Source: Muribaculaceae bacterium (lineage in GTDB: Bacteria; Bacteroidota; Bacteroidia; Bacteroidales; G3-4614). Taken from it: DNA of 33,322 bases. Positions 1-8,033 of this stretch are shown here, piece by piece. Made by a program: the position numbers and the translations under genes. Under the pieces are notes generated by a model. The model made no database searches. It saw only the letters and a program-made list of their open reading frames with translations, and was not told where the DNA came from. The stretch is from contig JAFYRT010000048.1 in NCBI GenBank assembly GCA_017546805.1, positions 1 to 33,322 of the forward strand, written 5' to 3'. Each line of letters begins with the position of its first letter. Positions within the stretch are counted from its first letter, which is position 1.

Positions 1-199
1 CTCAAACAGTCCTCGCCCTATTTCTGCAAACTTCAGGGCTTTCACTCTGTTTTATAATGGTGCGATTAATTTTTTAATATTACTCTGACTCAAATACGTC
101 TTTATTTCTCTTTTTGATTTTTATCGGACAGCAATAAAAAACAAACAACTAACAACTAAAAACCGACAATAGCTTCTTAAAAATGTGAAATTTTATACT
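1..199. other. Non-coding left edge
   Basis: I see no credible gene in this stretch on either strand. It is AT-rich and carries a short run of the CTAACAA-type heptamer at 142-159. It probably holds the 3' flank of a gene outside the window and the upstream part of the promoter region of the LOG-family gene. Confidence 0.5.
142..159. repeat. CTAACAA heptamer tract (copy 1)
   Basis: Two and a half units of the heptamer found in longer form at 2633-2670 and 18917-18955. It sits in spacer DNA before the first gene. A further short piece lies at 331-342, just before the LOG start codon. Confidence 0.6.
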
Positions 200-207
200 T
201 ACCTTTG
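200..207 (+). promoter_or_regulatory. Bacteroidota-type -7 element for LOG gene
   Basis: TACCTTTG matches the Bacteroidota -7 consensus TAnnTTTG exactly. The expected -33 TTTG is only weakly represented (TGTG at 184-187). If used, it gives a leader of about 140 nt that contains two inverted repeats (269-295 and 313-330) before the start codon at 353. Confidence 0.5.
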
Positions 208-250
208 CACTATTATTAGAAACCATTCATAATTCAATTAATACTAACAA

Positions 251-313
251 AGCCACGAGTAAGTGAATACAATGTTAAACTTGTTTGAACATTGTTGAGC
301 GAAAGTGGGTTCA
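251..313 (-). repeat. Dispersed structured repeat, inverted copy
   Basis: Read on the minus strand this segment has the same plan as the copies at 4110-4199 and 8034-8125: a CAC-TTCG flank, an internal inverted repeat, then a TCACTTAC-CG flank. The internal stem here is ACAATGTT (269-276) with AACATTGT (288-295) around an 11-nt loop, a different sequence from the stems of the other copies. The family assignment rests on alignment by eye. Confidence 0.5.
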
Positions 314-330
314 ACGAGCGAATGCTCGTT
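313..330. repeat. Perfect 7-bp hairpin upstream of LOG start
   Basis: AACGAGC and GCTCGTT flank a GAAT loop. The hairpin ends 22 nt before the ATG at 353, so it lies in the predicted leader. A longer reading frame from GTG 305 would run through it, which is one reason to prefer the ATG. Confidence 0.6.
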
Positions 331-352
331 AACTAACAACTGCCGAAGGTTC

Positions 353-892
353 ATGCAAAAGATTGGAGTTTTTTGTTCGTCGTACGAGGATATAGACCAA
401 GCGTTTTTTGATGATGCGCTTGTTTTGGCTAAATGGATTGGCTCTAATAAAAAGGAGTTGGTTTATGGTGGCTCAAACAGGGGTATGATGCGTGTTATTG
501 CCTCGGAAGTGAAAGAGAGTGGCGGTGTAGTTACCGGGGTAATTCCTCAAACCATTATTGATATGGGGCTTGCTTTTCCAAAGCTCGACAATATGATTGT
601 TACATCATCGTTAAGCGAACGAAAAGATTTGCTAATTTCAAATTCTGATATTATAATTGCAATGCCGGGTGGATTTGGTACTCTTGACGAGGCTTTCACC
701 ACCATTGCACAACGTAAATTGAAGTATCATAATAAGGAGCTTGTTTTTTGCAACACTAACGGCATTTTTGATGAGATGATTGCTTGTCTCGACAAACTTT
801 CTGCCACTGGTTTTGCTCCTGCTTCTTACAAAAAATATTATAAAGTTTTTAATTCGGCACAAGAGTGTGTTGAGTATTTAGAGAGTTTTTAG
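353..892 (+). CDS. LOG family (TIGR00730-type) Rossmann-fold protein
   Basis: A 179-residue cytoplasmic protein of the LOG family, whose characterised members hydrolyse nucleoside 5'-monophosphates (cytokinin riboside monophosphate phosphoribohydrolase activity in plants and some bacteria). The signature PGGFGTLDE lies at residues 105-113, with YGGSNRGMM near 38-46 and SERKDLL near 88-94, as expected for the nucleotide site; the length is normal for the family. I chose ATG 353 because the protein then begins with the typical MQKIGVF beta strand. The GTG at 305 would add 16 residues read through a hairpin. The spacer to the next gene (120 nt) carries small hairpins, so co-transcription is possible but not obvious. 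The physiological substrate in Bacteroidales is unknown. Confidence 0.9.
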   Translation: MQKIGVFCSSYEDIDQAFFDDALVLAKWIGSNKKELVYGGSNRGMMRVIASEVKESGGVVTGVIPQTIIDMGLAFPKLDNMIVTSSLSERKDLLISNSDIIIAMPGGFGTLDEAFTTIAQRKLKYHNKELVFCNTNGIFDEMIACLDKLSATGFAPASYKKYYKVFNSAQECVEYLESF

Positions 893-1012
893 TTTTCGGC
901 TTCGCCGCCCCTTTGGGGTAGTTGGTAGTTGAGAAACATTTGTTTGTTAATTGGGAATTAGTGCGGCACTTTGTACCAATTAGAAATTTAATTTCTAATT
1001 AATAAAGAGATT
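893..1012. repeat. Spacer with small hairpins and an 11-bp palindrome
   Basis: Just after the LOG stop come two tiny hairpins: CGGC/GCCG around TTC at 897-907 and CCCC/GGGG around TTT at 908-918. At 978-1000 there is an 11-bp perfect palindrome, AATTAGAAATT and AATTTCTAATT around one T, ending 12 nt before the next start codon. The palindrome belongs to the AATTAG-type tracts found in several spacers. Confidence 0.6.
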
Positions 1013-1624
1013 ATGAAAAAAGAAGATATAAAACAATTGCTTCAGAACGAAGCGCAAGCGGTATTGAATATACCTGTTACTGATAATTTTGAAAAAGCTA
1101 TAAATTTAATTGTTGAGCAAGTGAACCAAAAGGGTGGTAAACTTGTTACGAGTGGTATGGGTAAGGCTGGACAGATTGCAATGAATATTGCTACTACGTT
1201 CTGCTCAACAGGTACTCCTGCCATTTTCTTACACCCCAGCGAGGCTCAACATGGCGACCTTGGCGTTATTCAAGAGAACGATGTTATGTTGGTTATTTCA
1301 AACTCGGGTAAAACTCGCGAGATTTTGGAATTGTTGATTTTGGCTTCGCGCCTACGTCCCGAATTGAAATATATTGTTATTACGGGTAATAACGAGGGTG
1401 AGTTGGCTAAACGTGCCGATGTGTGTTTATACACCGGAAATCCTGCCGAGGTGTGTCCTTTGGGATTGACTCCTACAACTTCAACAACTATGATGACTGT
1501 TATTGGTGATATTTTGGTTGTTGGTACAATGAAGGCTATTGCTTTTACTAAAGATAAATATGCTCTACGTCACCATGGGGGATATTTAGGTGTGTTGTCG
1601 CGTGGCGAGGAGGAACAAAAATAG
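1013..1624 (+). CDS. SIS-domain sugar-phosphate isomerase, KpsF/GutQ-like, without CBS domains
   Basis: A 203-residue SIS-domain protein related to arabinose-5-phosphate isomerases (KdsD/KpsF/GutQ), which convert ribulose-5-phosphate to arabinose-5-phosphate, the precursor of the LPS sugar KDO. Visible family features are SGMGKAGQ (residues 47-54, with the active-site Lys at 51), HPSEAQHGDLG (74-84, catalytic Glu/His region), ISNSGKT (95-101) and HHGGYLG (187-193). The usual enzyme is about 320 residues with two C-terminal CBS domains. Those are absent here, and the frame ends cleanly shortly after the SIS domain. SIS-only versions are known in Bacteroides, so this is probably a natural short form, not a truncation. 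Neighbouring LOG and PfkB genes suggest a small sugar/nucleotide metabolism group. Confidence 0.85.
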   Translation: MKKEDIKQLLQNEAQAVLNIPVTDNFEKAINLIVEQVNQKGGKLVTSGMGKAGQIAMNIATTFCSTGTPAIFLHPSEAQHGDLGVIQENDVMLVISNSGKTREILELLILASRLRPELKYIVITGNNEGELAKRADVCLYTGNPAEVCPLGLTPTTSTTMMTVIGDILVVGTMKAIAFTKDKYALRHHGGYLGVLSRGEEEQK

Positions 1625-1636
1625 TTTATAATTCTT

Positions 1637-1674
1637 ATTAGCCTAATTAGACCAATTAGTCTAATTGGCCTAAT
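1637..1674. repeat. 38-nt imperfect palindrome of AATTAG type
   Basis: A near-palindrome made of alternating CCTAATTAG- and CCAATTAG-type units between the isomerase and the kinase. Most positions match on reversal. It may act as a weak hairpin, but no U-tract follows, so I do not call it a terminator. Confidence 0.5.
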
Positions 1675-1682
1675 AACTTACA

Positions 1683-1700
1683 GATACAGCACGCTGTGTC
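1683..1700. repeat. GGGACA-type mini-palindrome (copy 1)
   Basis: GATACAGC and GCTGTGTC face each other around AC and are followed by CCTAC. Read on the minus strand it begins GTAGGGACA, as does the hairpin at 32981-33004. It ends 17 nt before the PfkB start codon. Confidence 0.5.
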
Positions 1701-1717
1701 CCTACTCAACAAAAACG

Positions 1718-2617
1718 ATGCAAAAGGTTATTGGTATAGGCGAAACGGTTTACGACATTGTGTTTAAAAACGGTGTCCCTACTAAAGGTGTGCCAGGTGG
1801 TAGCGTTTTTAATGCTATGATTACGCTTGGTCGTTTGGGTGTTCCTGCTCACTTTATTTCGGAGGTGGGTAACGATGCTGTTGGTAAGAGCATTGTGGAG
1901 TTTATGAAGGAGAATGGACTCGACACCAAGAGTGTTGATATGTTTTGCGATGGACAGACTGCTTTGTCGTTGGCTTTCCTTAACGAGAATAACGATGCTC
2001 AATATACCTTTTACACCAACTATCCCGACACTCGTTTGAGCGTTGTGTGGCCAAGAATTGATCCTAATGATGTTTTCTTGTTGGGTTCGTTTTATGCTCT
2101 TAACCCCGATATTCGCCCAAAGGTTTTGGAGTTTTTGGAGTATGCTCGCGAACGTGAGTCGATTATTTACTACGATCCCAACTTCCGTAAGGCTCATGCA
2201 GATAAGGCTATTCAAATGATGCCTTCGTTGTTGGAGAACTTCGAGTATGCCGACATTGTGCGTGGTTCGAGCGAAGATTTCTTCTATCTTTTCAACGAAC
2301 GCGATGCCGAAAAGATTTATCGCGATAGAATTAAATTTTACTGTCCCATATTTATCTACACTGCCGCTGCCGATGGCGTGGAGCTTTTTACTCCGCAGGG
2401 ACATCGTCACTACGATAGTGCAAAGATTACCCCCGTAAGTACTATTGGTGCAGGCGACAACTTTAATGCCGGTGTTATATACGGCATTATAAAAGAGGGT
2501 GTCTCTCGTAGTGAGCTCACTTCTCTTCCTTTAGAACGCTGGGACAAAATTATTGCATACGCCCTCGACTTCTCTACTCAAGTGTGCATGTCGTATGAGA
2601 ATTACATTTCTTTATAG
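1718..2617 (+). CDS. PfkB-family carbohydrate kinase
   Basis: A 299-residue sugar kinase of the ribokinase/PfkB family. The N-terminal glycine-rich sugar-binding segment (PGGSVFN, 26-32) and the C-terminal signature GAGDNFNAG (244-252, with catalytic Asp247 and the anion hole) are both intact; DPNFR at 153-157 is also typical. The length is normal. The substrate cannot be set from sequence: fructokinase-like and ribokinase-like roles both fit. It follows the sugar-phosphate isomerase in the same direction after 93 nt of repeat-rich spacer. A 234-codon open frame on the opposite strand within this gene is a by-product of its codon use. Confidence 0.9.
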   Translation: MQKVIGIGETVYDIVFKNGVPTKGVPGGSVFNAMITLGRLGVPAHFISEVGNDAVGKSIVEFMKENGLDTKSVDMFCDGQTALSLAFLNENNDAQYTFYTNYPDTRLSVVWPRIDPNDVFLLGSFYALNPDIRPKVLEFLEYARERESIIYYDPNFRKAHADKAIQMMPSLLENFEYADIVRGSSEDFFYLFNERDAEKIYRDRIKFYCPIFIYTAAADGVELFTPQGHRHYDSAKITPVSTIGAGDNFNAGVIYGIIKEGVSRSELTSLPLERWDKIIAYALDFSTQVCMSYENYISL

Positions 2618-2670
2618 TTGTTAGTGAATAAGCTAACAACTAACAACTAACAACTAACAGCTAACAACTA
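2615..2670. repeat. CTAACAA heptamer array (copy 2) with inverted start
   Basis: From 2633 there are five head-to-tail heptamers (one CTAACAG variant) plus a partial unit. The sequence GTTGTTAG directly after the kinase stop codon is the reverse complement of the unit, so the array could fold back on itself. With a 7-nt unit and no spacers it is not a CRISPR. Confidence 0.75.
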
Positions 2671-2761
2671 TCTTTTTACAAAAATTTGCAAACACGCTTT
2701 GCTTTTCACATATAACAACAATTTACAAATATTTTTATAGATATATGGCTTGTTGCATGTG

Positions 2762-2791
2762 TTTGTAGTTTATTGATATGTAATATATTTG
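2762..2791 (+). promoter_or_regulatory. Bacteroidota-type promoter for pseudophosphatase gene
   Basis: TTTG at 2762-2765, an 18-nt gap, then TATATTTG at 2784-2791, which matches TAnnTTTG. Transcription would start near 2798, giving a leader of about 55 nt to the ATG at 2854. The gap is slightly shorter than the usual 19-21 nt. Confidence 0.6.
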
Positions 2792-2853
2792 CAAGACCAT
2801 ATAATGTGCCTTTATGGTATAAATGTTTCGGAAATATATAACGTATAATATAG

Positions 2854-3939
2854 ATGTTAAAAAGATACTTCTTTTCGGGTGTTATAACGATAATTACACT
2901 CTTTTTGTTATCTGCTTGTTTTCCTCATGTTCACGATTCAAATGTGTCGTGCGACATAACCATCGACAAGGAATATATAATCAAGTGGGATGTTTTTCCT
3001 AAAGCGGTGGGCGATGTGAAGATATACATATCGGATAATCCCGAAACTTTTAATACGCGACATCCTGTTGCCGTGGTTGATGCTGCGGATGGTGTTGCAT
3101 TTTTGCCTACTCCGGACCCTCTTAAACGTCACTATTTTTTGTTGGACTTCAATGGCTGTTTTTCTCGCATTGTTGCCGCTCGTGCATCGTTTGTTCAGAG
3201 TGCCTACGATTTTCGCGATTTAGGTGGATATTCGGGGGTGAACAACAAAAAAACCAAGTGGGGCATGATTTACAGAACGGGTACTCTTGATACTCTCTCT
3301 GAGGTTGATAAACAGCGTATTATAAATATTGCTCCGAAAACCATAATTGAGTATCGCGATAGAGAGGAGTGTGCTTACTCTCCAACCGAACTTGATGTGG
3401 AGAATGTGGTGTATATGCCATACACAAATTTTAATGTGGATTCTATCATAAACAAGGTATATAGCGGAGATTTTAGTCGCGACGAGGCTCGCATTGTTAT
3501 GAACGAGTATTACTTCTCGATGATTGACGGCAGGGCTAAACAGACTTACATCAATCTTTTTAATATTCTTACGGATGAGAGGAATTATCCTATAATATTG
3601 TCATCGCCCTATGGTAAGGGTTTCAACGATATGGCTTCGCTATTTATCCTTGCTTCTCTTGGAGTGTCGAATGACGAGATATACGAAGACTATACTTGGG
3701 CTAACAAATACTTCTGTAAAACTCGTATTATTCAAAAAATATCGCATCTTCCTACCGATGTTCGTGAGGCTGTGGCTTCGATAATGCACAACAACCACAG
3801 AGATATGTCTAATGTGGTAAATACTATGTTGAATTGCTACGAATCTATCGATAAATATCTGATTGATAGTCTCGAACTAACTCTCGATAAACGCAGAGAA
3901 ATACATCGTCTGCTTTTGGTTGATGAAGGACAGTTGTAG
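2854..3939 (+). CDS. Lipoprotein with degenerate tyrosine-phosphatase domain (predicted pseudophosphatase)
   Basis: A 361-residue exported lipoprotein (hydrophobic signal, lipobox LSAC with Cys22). From about residue 115 it follows the bacterial tyrosine phosphatase family (Y_phosphatase3 type): YDFRDLGGY at 118-126, WGMIYRTGTL near 136-145, and a conserved helical C-terminal half. The P-loop, normally HCxxGKDRTG, is read here as SSPYGKGFND (250-259): the nucleophilic Cys and preceding His are both Ser, and the phosphate-binding Arg is Phe, while Gly254-Lys255 remain. The reading frame is otherwise full length, so this looks like a maintained non-catalytic protein, not a broken gene. A role in binding a phosphorylated ligand or partner is inference. 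It has its own promoter and stands alone. Confidence 0.8.
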   Translation: MLKRYFFSGVITIITLFLLSACFPHVHDSNVSCDITIDKEYIIKWDVFPKAVGDVKIYISDNPETFNTRHPVAVVDAADGVAFLPTPDPLKRHYFLLDFNGCFSRIVAARASFVQSAYDFRDLGGYSGVNNKKTKWGMIYRTGTLDTLSEVDKQRIINIAPKTIIEYRDREECAYSPTELDVENVVYMPYTNFNVDSIINKVYSGDFSRDEARIVMNEYYFSMIDGRAKQTYINLFNILTDERNYPIILSSPYGKGFNDMASLFILASLGVSNDEIYEDYTWANKYFCKTRIIQKISHLPTDVREAVASIMHNNHRDMSNVVNTMLNCYESIDKYLIDSLELTLDKRREIHRLLLVDEGQL

Positions 3940-3963
3940 TTTTAGGCACTTTGTGCCAATTTT

Positions 3964-4018
3964 GCGATTAAGCGAGAGCAATGCCAAATGAGGATTACTC
4001 TCGCTTACTTGCATAATT
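3964..4018 (+). repeat. Dispersed structured repeat, variant copy
   Basis: TAAGCGAGAG (3969-3978) and CTCTCGCTTA (3998-4007) form a perfect 10-bp inverted repeat around a 19-nt loop. The right half, from CTCTCGC to the GCATAATT end, is identical over 21 nt to the end of the copy at 8034-8125. The left half differs from the other copies. Confidence 0.65.
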
Positions 4019-4022
4019 TCTA

Positions 4023-4104
4023 ATTCCTCATTAAGAAACATTCGTTTCTTGATTATGCATACGCTCGGCATAGTTTATGTAAACATAGCTCTGCTCTCGC
4101 TTAA
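4023..4104 (+). repeat. Dispersed structured repeat, full copy A
   Basis: Positions 4023-4103 match 8034-8114 with a single mismatch (4088 against 8099). Internal parts are a hairpin AAGAAAC/GTTTCTT (4033-4050), then GATTATGC, then a core in which TATG and CATA pair around TAAA, then CTCTCGCTTA. No protein-coding capacity is apparent. Confidence 0.85.
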
Positions 4105-4109
4105 TCTCT

Positions 4110-4199
4110 AATTAAGAAACATCCGTTTCTTGATTATGCTCACGTTCGGCAAAATTCAAGTAAACTTGTTTTGCTCTCACTTACCCGCATAATTCCTAA
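4110..4199 (+). repeat. Dispersed structured repeat, divergent copy B
   Basis: Same order of parts as copy A, directly downstream: hairpin AAGAAAC/GTTTCTT (4114-4131), GATTATGC, core, CTCTCACTTAC, GCATAATT. The core stem here is GCAAAA with TTTTGC and CAAG with CTTG around TAAA, so paired positions have changed together relative to copy A (GCA/TGC and TATG/CATA). Confidence 0.75.
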
Positions 4200-4248
4200 T
4201 TATTAAAAACTCCTGCCCTAAAACTGCAAATAATTCTTTTTTTTATTG

Positions 4249-4256
4249 TAAATTTG
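4249..4256 (+). promoter_or_regulatory. Candidate -7 element for GH3 gene
   Basis: TAAATTTG fits TAnnTTTG, but no clear TTTG lies 19-21 nt upstream. A second weaker candidate is CATCTTTG at 4325-4332. Either would give a long leader to the start codon at 4401. Confidence 0.35.
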
Positions 4257-4340
4257 TAGATTGTATTAGTGTGCGGTTTTGCCACAATTGGGTATTGGTT
4301 TGTTGCTTTGAAACAATTAGTTCGCATCTTTGTCGCAAAA

Positions 4341-4394
4341 TTCCTAATTCAAAAAAAAGCATTTCTAATTCCTAATTTCTAATTCCTAATTAAG
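4341..4394. repeat. AATTCCTAATT tract
   Basis: Repeated AATTCCTAATTTCT-type units directly before the GH3 start codon. Tracts of the same kind are at 4187-4200, 7972-8020, 8120-8142 and 31783-31825. Confidence 0.6.
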
Positions 4395-4400
4395 TATAGG

Positions 4401-5912
4401 ATGATTATTACGTCAATAGTTAGGCCTTTTTTTCAGAAACGAATGACTGAAATGAATTCGTTTGTGAATAATGGTGAGTATATTCAAAAAAAGGTACTTG
4501 CCTCTTTAACAACTGCGGCTAAAGATACCGAGATAGGCAGAAAATTTGGTTTCTCGGAAATTGGTGATAACTATCGCATCTTTACCGAGCGTGTGCCTGT
4601 GGTCGATTATGAGGGCATTAAGCCCTATGTCGAGCGTATGTTGGCGGGTGAACAGAATCTTATCTGGAACTCGGATATAGAATGGTTTGCAAAGTCGTCG
4701 GGGACAACCAACGATAAGAGTAAATTTATTCCCGTATCGAGCGAAGCTCGTAAGGAGTGTCATTACAAGGGAGGTAGTTCGTGTGTTGCTTCATATTTGA
4801 ATCTTAACCCCGATAGCCGACTTTTCGACGGTAAGGCTCTTATCCTTGGCGGAAGTCATGCAATAGACTCTTATGGCGGGCGTTGTCGTTGTGGCGACCT
4901 CTCGGCAATTCTAATTCAGAATATGCCTCAGTTGGCAAACTATATGAGAGTGCCTTCTAAAGCGATAGCTTTGATGTCGGAGTGGGAGAGTAAGCTCGAA
5001 AGAATTGCTGCCACCACCGTAAACGAGAATGTTACAAGCCTTTCGGGTGTGCCTTCGTGGTTTATGGTGCTTATCAAAAAGATGTTGCATGACAATGGTA
5101 AGCAATATCTTACTGATATTTGGCCTAATTTGGAGTTGTTCTTTCATGGCGGAATAAGTTTTGCTCCTTATCGCGAGCAGTATAAACGTCTTATCCCTTC
5201 GGAAAGGATGTTCTATATCGAAACTTATAATGCTTCGGAGGGCTTCTTTGCTGTGCAGACTTCGCTCGACGAGCAGTCGATGTTGTTGCTAATTGATTTG
5301 GGTATATTCTTTGAGTTTATACCATTGTCCGAAATGGATAGCGACAATCCAAAAGTGTTGCCCTATTGGGAGGTTGAAAAGGGAGAGAACTATGCTCTCG
5401 TTATAACAACCAATAGTGGATTGTGGCGATATATAATTGGCGACACAGTAAAGATTGAGAGTGTAAACCCTGTTAAGATTACAATATCGGGGCGTGTAAA
5501 ACACTTTATCAACGCTTTTGGCGAGGAGCTTATGGTTGACAATGCCGAAAAGGCTTTGGCAAAAACCTGTAGAGAGACAGGTGCTGTGATATCGAACTAT
5601 ACGGCTGCTCCCGTTTTTATGAGCGAGGGTAGCAGAGGTCGTCACCAATGGCTGATTGAGTTTGATAGCTTGCCTGTTTCGCTTGAGGAGTTTGCGAATA
5701 TTTTAGATGCTTCGTTGCAAGAGATTAACTCCGATTACGAAGCTAAACGTTACAAGGGGATTGCTCTTGACCGTTTGGAGATTGTTGCTGCCCGACGTGG
5801 ATTGTTTGAAGATTGGTTGAGAGCCAAGGGTAAGCTCGGAGGACAACATAAAGTGCCTCGATTGAGCAACAATAGAACTTATATTGATGATATGTTGAAA
5901 TTAAATAAATAA
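4401..5912 (+). CDS. GH3 family (auxin-responsive promoter-like) adenylating enzyme
   Basis: A 503-residue protein of the GH3 fold, a branch of the acyl-adenylate-forming superfamily. Plant members join amino acids to hormone acids; the bacterial substrate is unknown. The ATP-binding motif [10 protein letters not shown] lies at 99-108, the second motif YNASEGFF at 276-283, and the third region LWRYIIGDT at 341-349. These are intact, so the adenylation site is probably active, and the length is that of a full GH3 protein. There is no signal peptide, so it is cytoplasmic. It is followed by metG after 13 nt, which suggests co-transcription. A link between amino-acid conjugation and Met-tRNA synthesis is not implied by sequence alone. 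Confidence 0.9.
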   Translation: MIITSIVRPFFQKRMTEMNSFVNNGEYIQKKVLASLTTAAKDTEIGRKFGFSEIGDNYRIFTERVPVVDYEGIKPYVERMLAGEQNLIWNSDIEWFAKSSGTTNDKSKFIPVSSEARKECHYKGGSSCVASYLNLNPDSRLFDGKALILGGSHAIDSYGGRCRCGDLSAILIQNMPQLANYMRVPSKAIALMSEWESKLERIAATTVNENVTSLSGVPSWFMVLIKKMLHDNGKQYLTDIWPNLELFFHGGISFAPYREQYKRLIPSERMFYIETYNASEGFFAVQTSLDEQSMLLLIDLGIFFEFIPLSEMDSDNPKVLPYWEVEKGENYALVITTNSGLWRYIIGDTVKIESVNPVKITISGRVKHFINAFGEELMVDNAEKALAKTCRETGAVISNYTAAPVFMSEGSRGRHQWLIEFDSLPVSLEEFANILDASLQEINSDYEAKRYKGIALDRLEIVAARRGLFEDWLRAKGKLGGQHKVPRLSNNRTYIDDMLKLNK

Positions 5913-5925
5913 AAAAATATATACC

Positions 5926-7965
5926 ATGAAAAAGAATTTTAAAAGAACACTTGTTACCACTGCGTTGCCTTACGCTAACGGACCTGTTCACATAGGACAC
6001 TTGGCAGGAGTATATGTGCCTGCAGATATCTATACTCGTTACCTACGTCTAAAGGGCGAAGATGTAATACTTATCGGAGGTTCTGACGAGCATGGAGTAC
6101 CCATTACAATTAAAGCTCGTAACGAGGGTGTAACTCCTCAAGATATTGTTGACCGTTACCACGGAATAATTAAAAAATCGTTCGAGGAGTTTGGTATCTC
6201 ATTCGATATCTATTCACGCACAACATCAAAAATACATCACCAAACAGCATCGGATTTCTTCCGTAAACTTTACGATGAGGGTAAATTCATTGAGAAAACT
6301 TCTGCTCAATACTACGACGAGGAGGCAGGACAATTCCTTGCCGACCGTTACATTACAGGAACTTGTCCTCACTGTAAAAACGAAAATGCTTATGGCGACC
6401 AATGCGAGGCATGTGGTACAAGCCTTAATGCAACAGACCTTATCAATCCAAAATCAACAATCAGCGGAAGCGTTCCTGTTTTAAAAGATACAAAACATTG
6501 GTATTTACCTCTTGACCAACACGAACCATTCCTTCGTGAGTGGATTTTGGAGGGACACAAAGAGTGGAAAACAAACGTTTACGGACAATGTAAATCGTGG
6601 TTGGATATGGGATTGCAACCTCGTGCCGTAAGCCGCGACATAGATTGGGGTGTACCTGTTCCTGTTGAGGGTGCAGAGGGTAAAGTTCTTTATGTTTGGT
6701 TCGATGCTCCTATCGGATACATCTCAAACACTAAAGAGTTGTTGCCCGATACTTGGGAGTTGTATTGGAAAGATAAAGAGACTAAACTTGTTCACTTTAT
6801 CGGAAAAGATAACATTGTTTTCCACTGTATCGTATTCCCTGCAATGCTTAAGGCTGAGGGTAGCTACATATTGCCCGAGAATGTTCCTGCAAATGAGTTC
6901 TTGAATCTTGAGGGAGATAAAATCTCAACATCACGAAATTGGGCTGTGTGGTTGCACGAATATTTGGTTGACTTCCCCGGAAAACAAGACGTGTTGCGTT
7001 ATGTGTTGACAGCAAATGCTCCTGAGACTAAAGATAACGACTTTACTTGGCGCGACTTCCAAGCTCGCAACAACAACGAGTTGGTTGCAATTCTTGGTAA
7101 CTTCATCAATCGCAGCATTGTGCTTACTCACAAATATTTCGAGGGTAAAGTGCCTGTTGCAGGTGAACTGACTGAGTACGATAACACTACAATAGCAGAG
7201 TTTGCATCGGTTAAAGACGAAATAGAGAAATTGCTTCAAAACTATCGCTTCCGCGATGCTTTGAAAGAGGCTATGAACTTGGCTCGTATCGGTAATAAAT
7301 ATCTTGCAGATACTGAGCCATGGAAACTTGCTAAAACCGATATGGAGCGTGTGGCTACAATTATGAACGTGGCATTGCAAATATCTGCAAACCTTGCAAT
7401 TGCATTTGAACCATTCTTGCCATTCTCGGCTGCTAAATTGCGTGGTATGTTGAATATGACAGAGTGCGATTGGAACCGTTTGGGCGAGATGAACATCCTT
7501 GCAACAGGTGCAGAAATTAATGCTCCCGAACTATTGTTCGAGAAGATTGAGGATGCAGAAATTGAGGCGCAAATTCAACGCCTTCAAGATACAAAGGTTG
7601 CCAACGAATTGAAAAACAAAAAGGCAAATCCAATAGCAGAGAACATCGATTTTGAGGACTTCTTGAAATTGGATATTCGCGTAGGTACAGTATTGGAGTG
7701 TACAAAAGTTCCTAAAGCCGACAAACTTTTGATGTTCAAAATTGATGACGGTTTGGGTGGAAGAACAATTGTTTCGGGTATTGCAAAACACTATGCTCCC
7801 GAGGAGTTGGTTGGAAAACAAGTATGCTTTATCGCAAACTTGGCACCTCGTAAAATCAAAGGAATCGAGTCGCAAGGTATGATTCTTTCTGCCGAAGACT
7901 TCGATGGCAAATTGGTTGTGACAACAACACAAAAAGAGGTAGCTCCTGGTAGCGAAGTTAAGTAG
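5926..7965 (+). CDS. metG: Methionyl-tRNA synthetase
   Basis: A 679-residue class I synthetase that charges tRNA(Met). The HIGH motif is at 22-25 within [11 protein letters not shown], and KISTS at 332-336 is the KMSKS-loop equivalent. A zinc knuckle with Cys147, Cys150, Cys160 and Cys163 is present. From about 574 there is a C-terminal tRNA-binding (Trbp111/OB-fold) domain, normal for the long bacterial form. All parts are intact. It follows the GH3 gene by 13 nt with an AT-rich spacer and no visible T-box or other riboswitch-like leader. The downstream 182-nt spacer holds repeats and no clear terminator. Confidence 0.98.
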   Translation: MKKNFKRTLVTTALPYANGPVHIGHLAGVYVPADIYTRYLRLKGEDVILIGGSDEHGVPITIKARNEGVTPQDIVDRYHGIIKKSFEEFGISFDIYSRTTSKIHHQTASDFFRKLYDEGKFIEKTSAQYYDEEAGQFLADRYITGTCPHCKNENAYGDQCEACGTSLNATDLINPKSTISGSVPVLKDTKHWYLPLDQHEPFLREWILEGHKEWKTNVYGQCKSWLDMGLQPRAVSRDIDWGVPVPVEGAEGKVLYVWFDAPIGYISNTKELLPDTWELYWKDKETKLVHFIGKDNIVFHCIVFPAMLKAEGSYILPENVPANEFLNLEGDKISTSRNWAVWLHEYLVDFPGKQDVLRYVLTANAPETKDNDFTWRDFQARNNNELVAILGNFINRSIVLTHKYFEGKVPVAGELTEYDNTTIAEFASVKDEIEKLLQNYRFRDALKEAMNLARIGNKYLADTEPWKLAKTDMERVATIMNVALQISANLAIAFEPFLPFSAAKLRGMLNMTECDWNRLGEMNILATGAEINAPELLFEKIEDAEIEAQIQRLQDTKVANELKNKKANPIAENIDFEDFLKLDIRVGTVLECTKVPKADKLLMFKIDDGLGGRTIVSGIAKHYAPEELVGKQVCFIANLAPRKIKGIESQGMILSAEDFDGKLVVTTTQKEVAPGSEVK

Positions 7966-7969
7966 TTCT

Positions 7970-8032
7970 TTGAATTAGGAATTAGTACGTGGCTTCGCCA
8001 CAATTAGGAATTAGAAATTAAAAAACATTCCT
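7970..8032. repeat. AATTAGGAATTAG tract with small hairpin
   Basis: AATTAGG units flank the mini-hairpin GTGGC-TTCG-CCAC (about 7989-8001). Similar small hairpins next to AATTAG units are seen at 963-982, 3944-3960 and 4271-4290, so this looks like a recurring composite spacer motif. Confidence 0.6.
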
Positions 8033-8033
8033 C

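Larger units (their letters stand above)
3940..4400. other. Repeat-rich 461-bp intergenic region
   Basis: No coding frame of note. It begins with the small hairpin GGCACTTTGTGCC (3944-3956), then holds three head-to-tail copies of the dispersed structured repeat (to 4199), a candidate -7 element at 4249-4256, and AATTCCTAATT tracts up to the GH3 start codon. The structure is much denser than in the other spacers of the window. Confidence 0.75.

Noticed and set aside
1013..1624. Isomerase as a truncated pseudogene
   Set aside because: It lacks CBS domains, but the SIS domain is complete with active-site residues, the stop is clean, and SIS-only forms are known in Bacteroides.
1706..2410. A 234-codon open frame on the minus strand
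   Set aside because: It lies entirely within the PfkB kinase gene, has no recognisable domain and a composition expected from the reverse complement of T-ending codons. The kinase on the plus strand has intact family motifs.
2633..2670. Possible CRISPR array
   Set aside because: The unit is 7 nt, directly abutting, with no spacers, and no cas genes are in the window.
5900..5926. T-box or riboswitch before metG
   Set aside because: Only 13 nt separate the GH3 stop from the metG start, too short for such an element.
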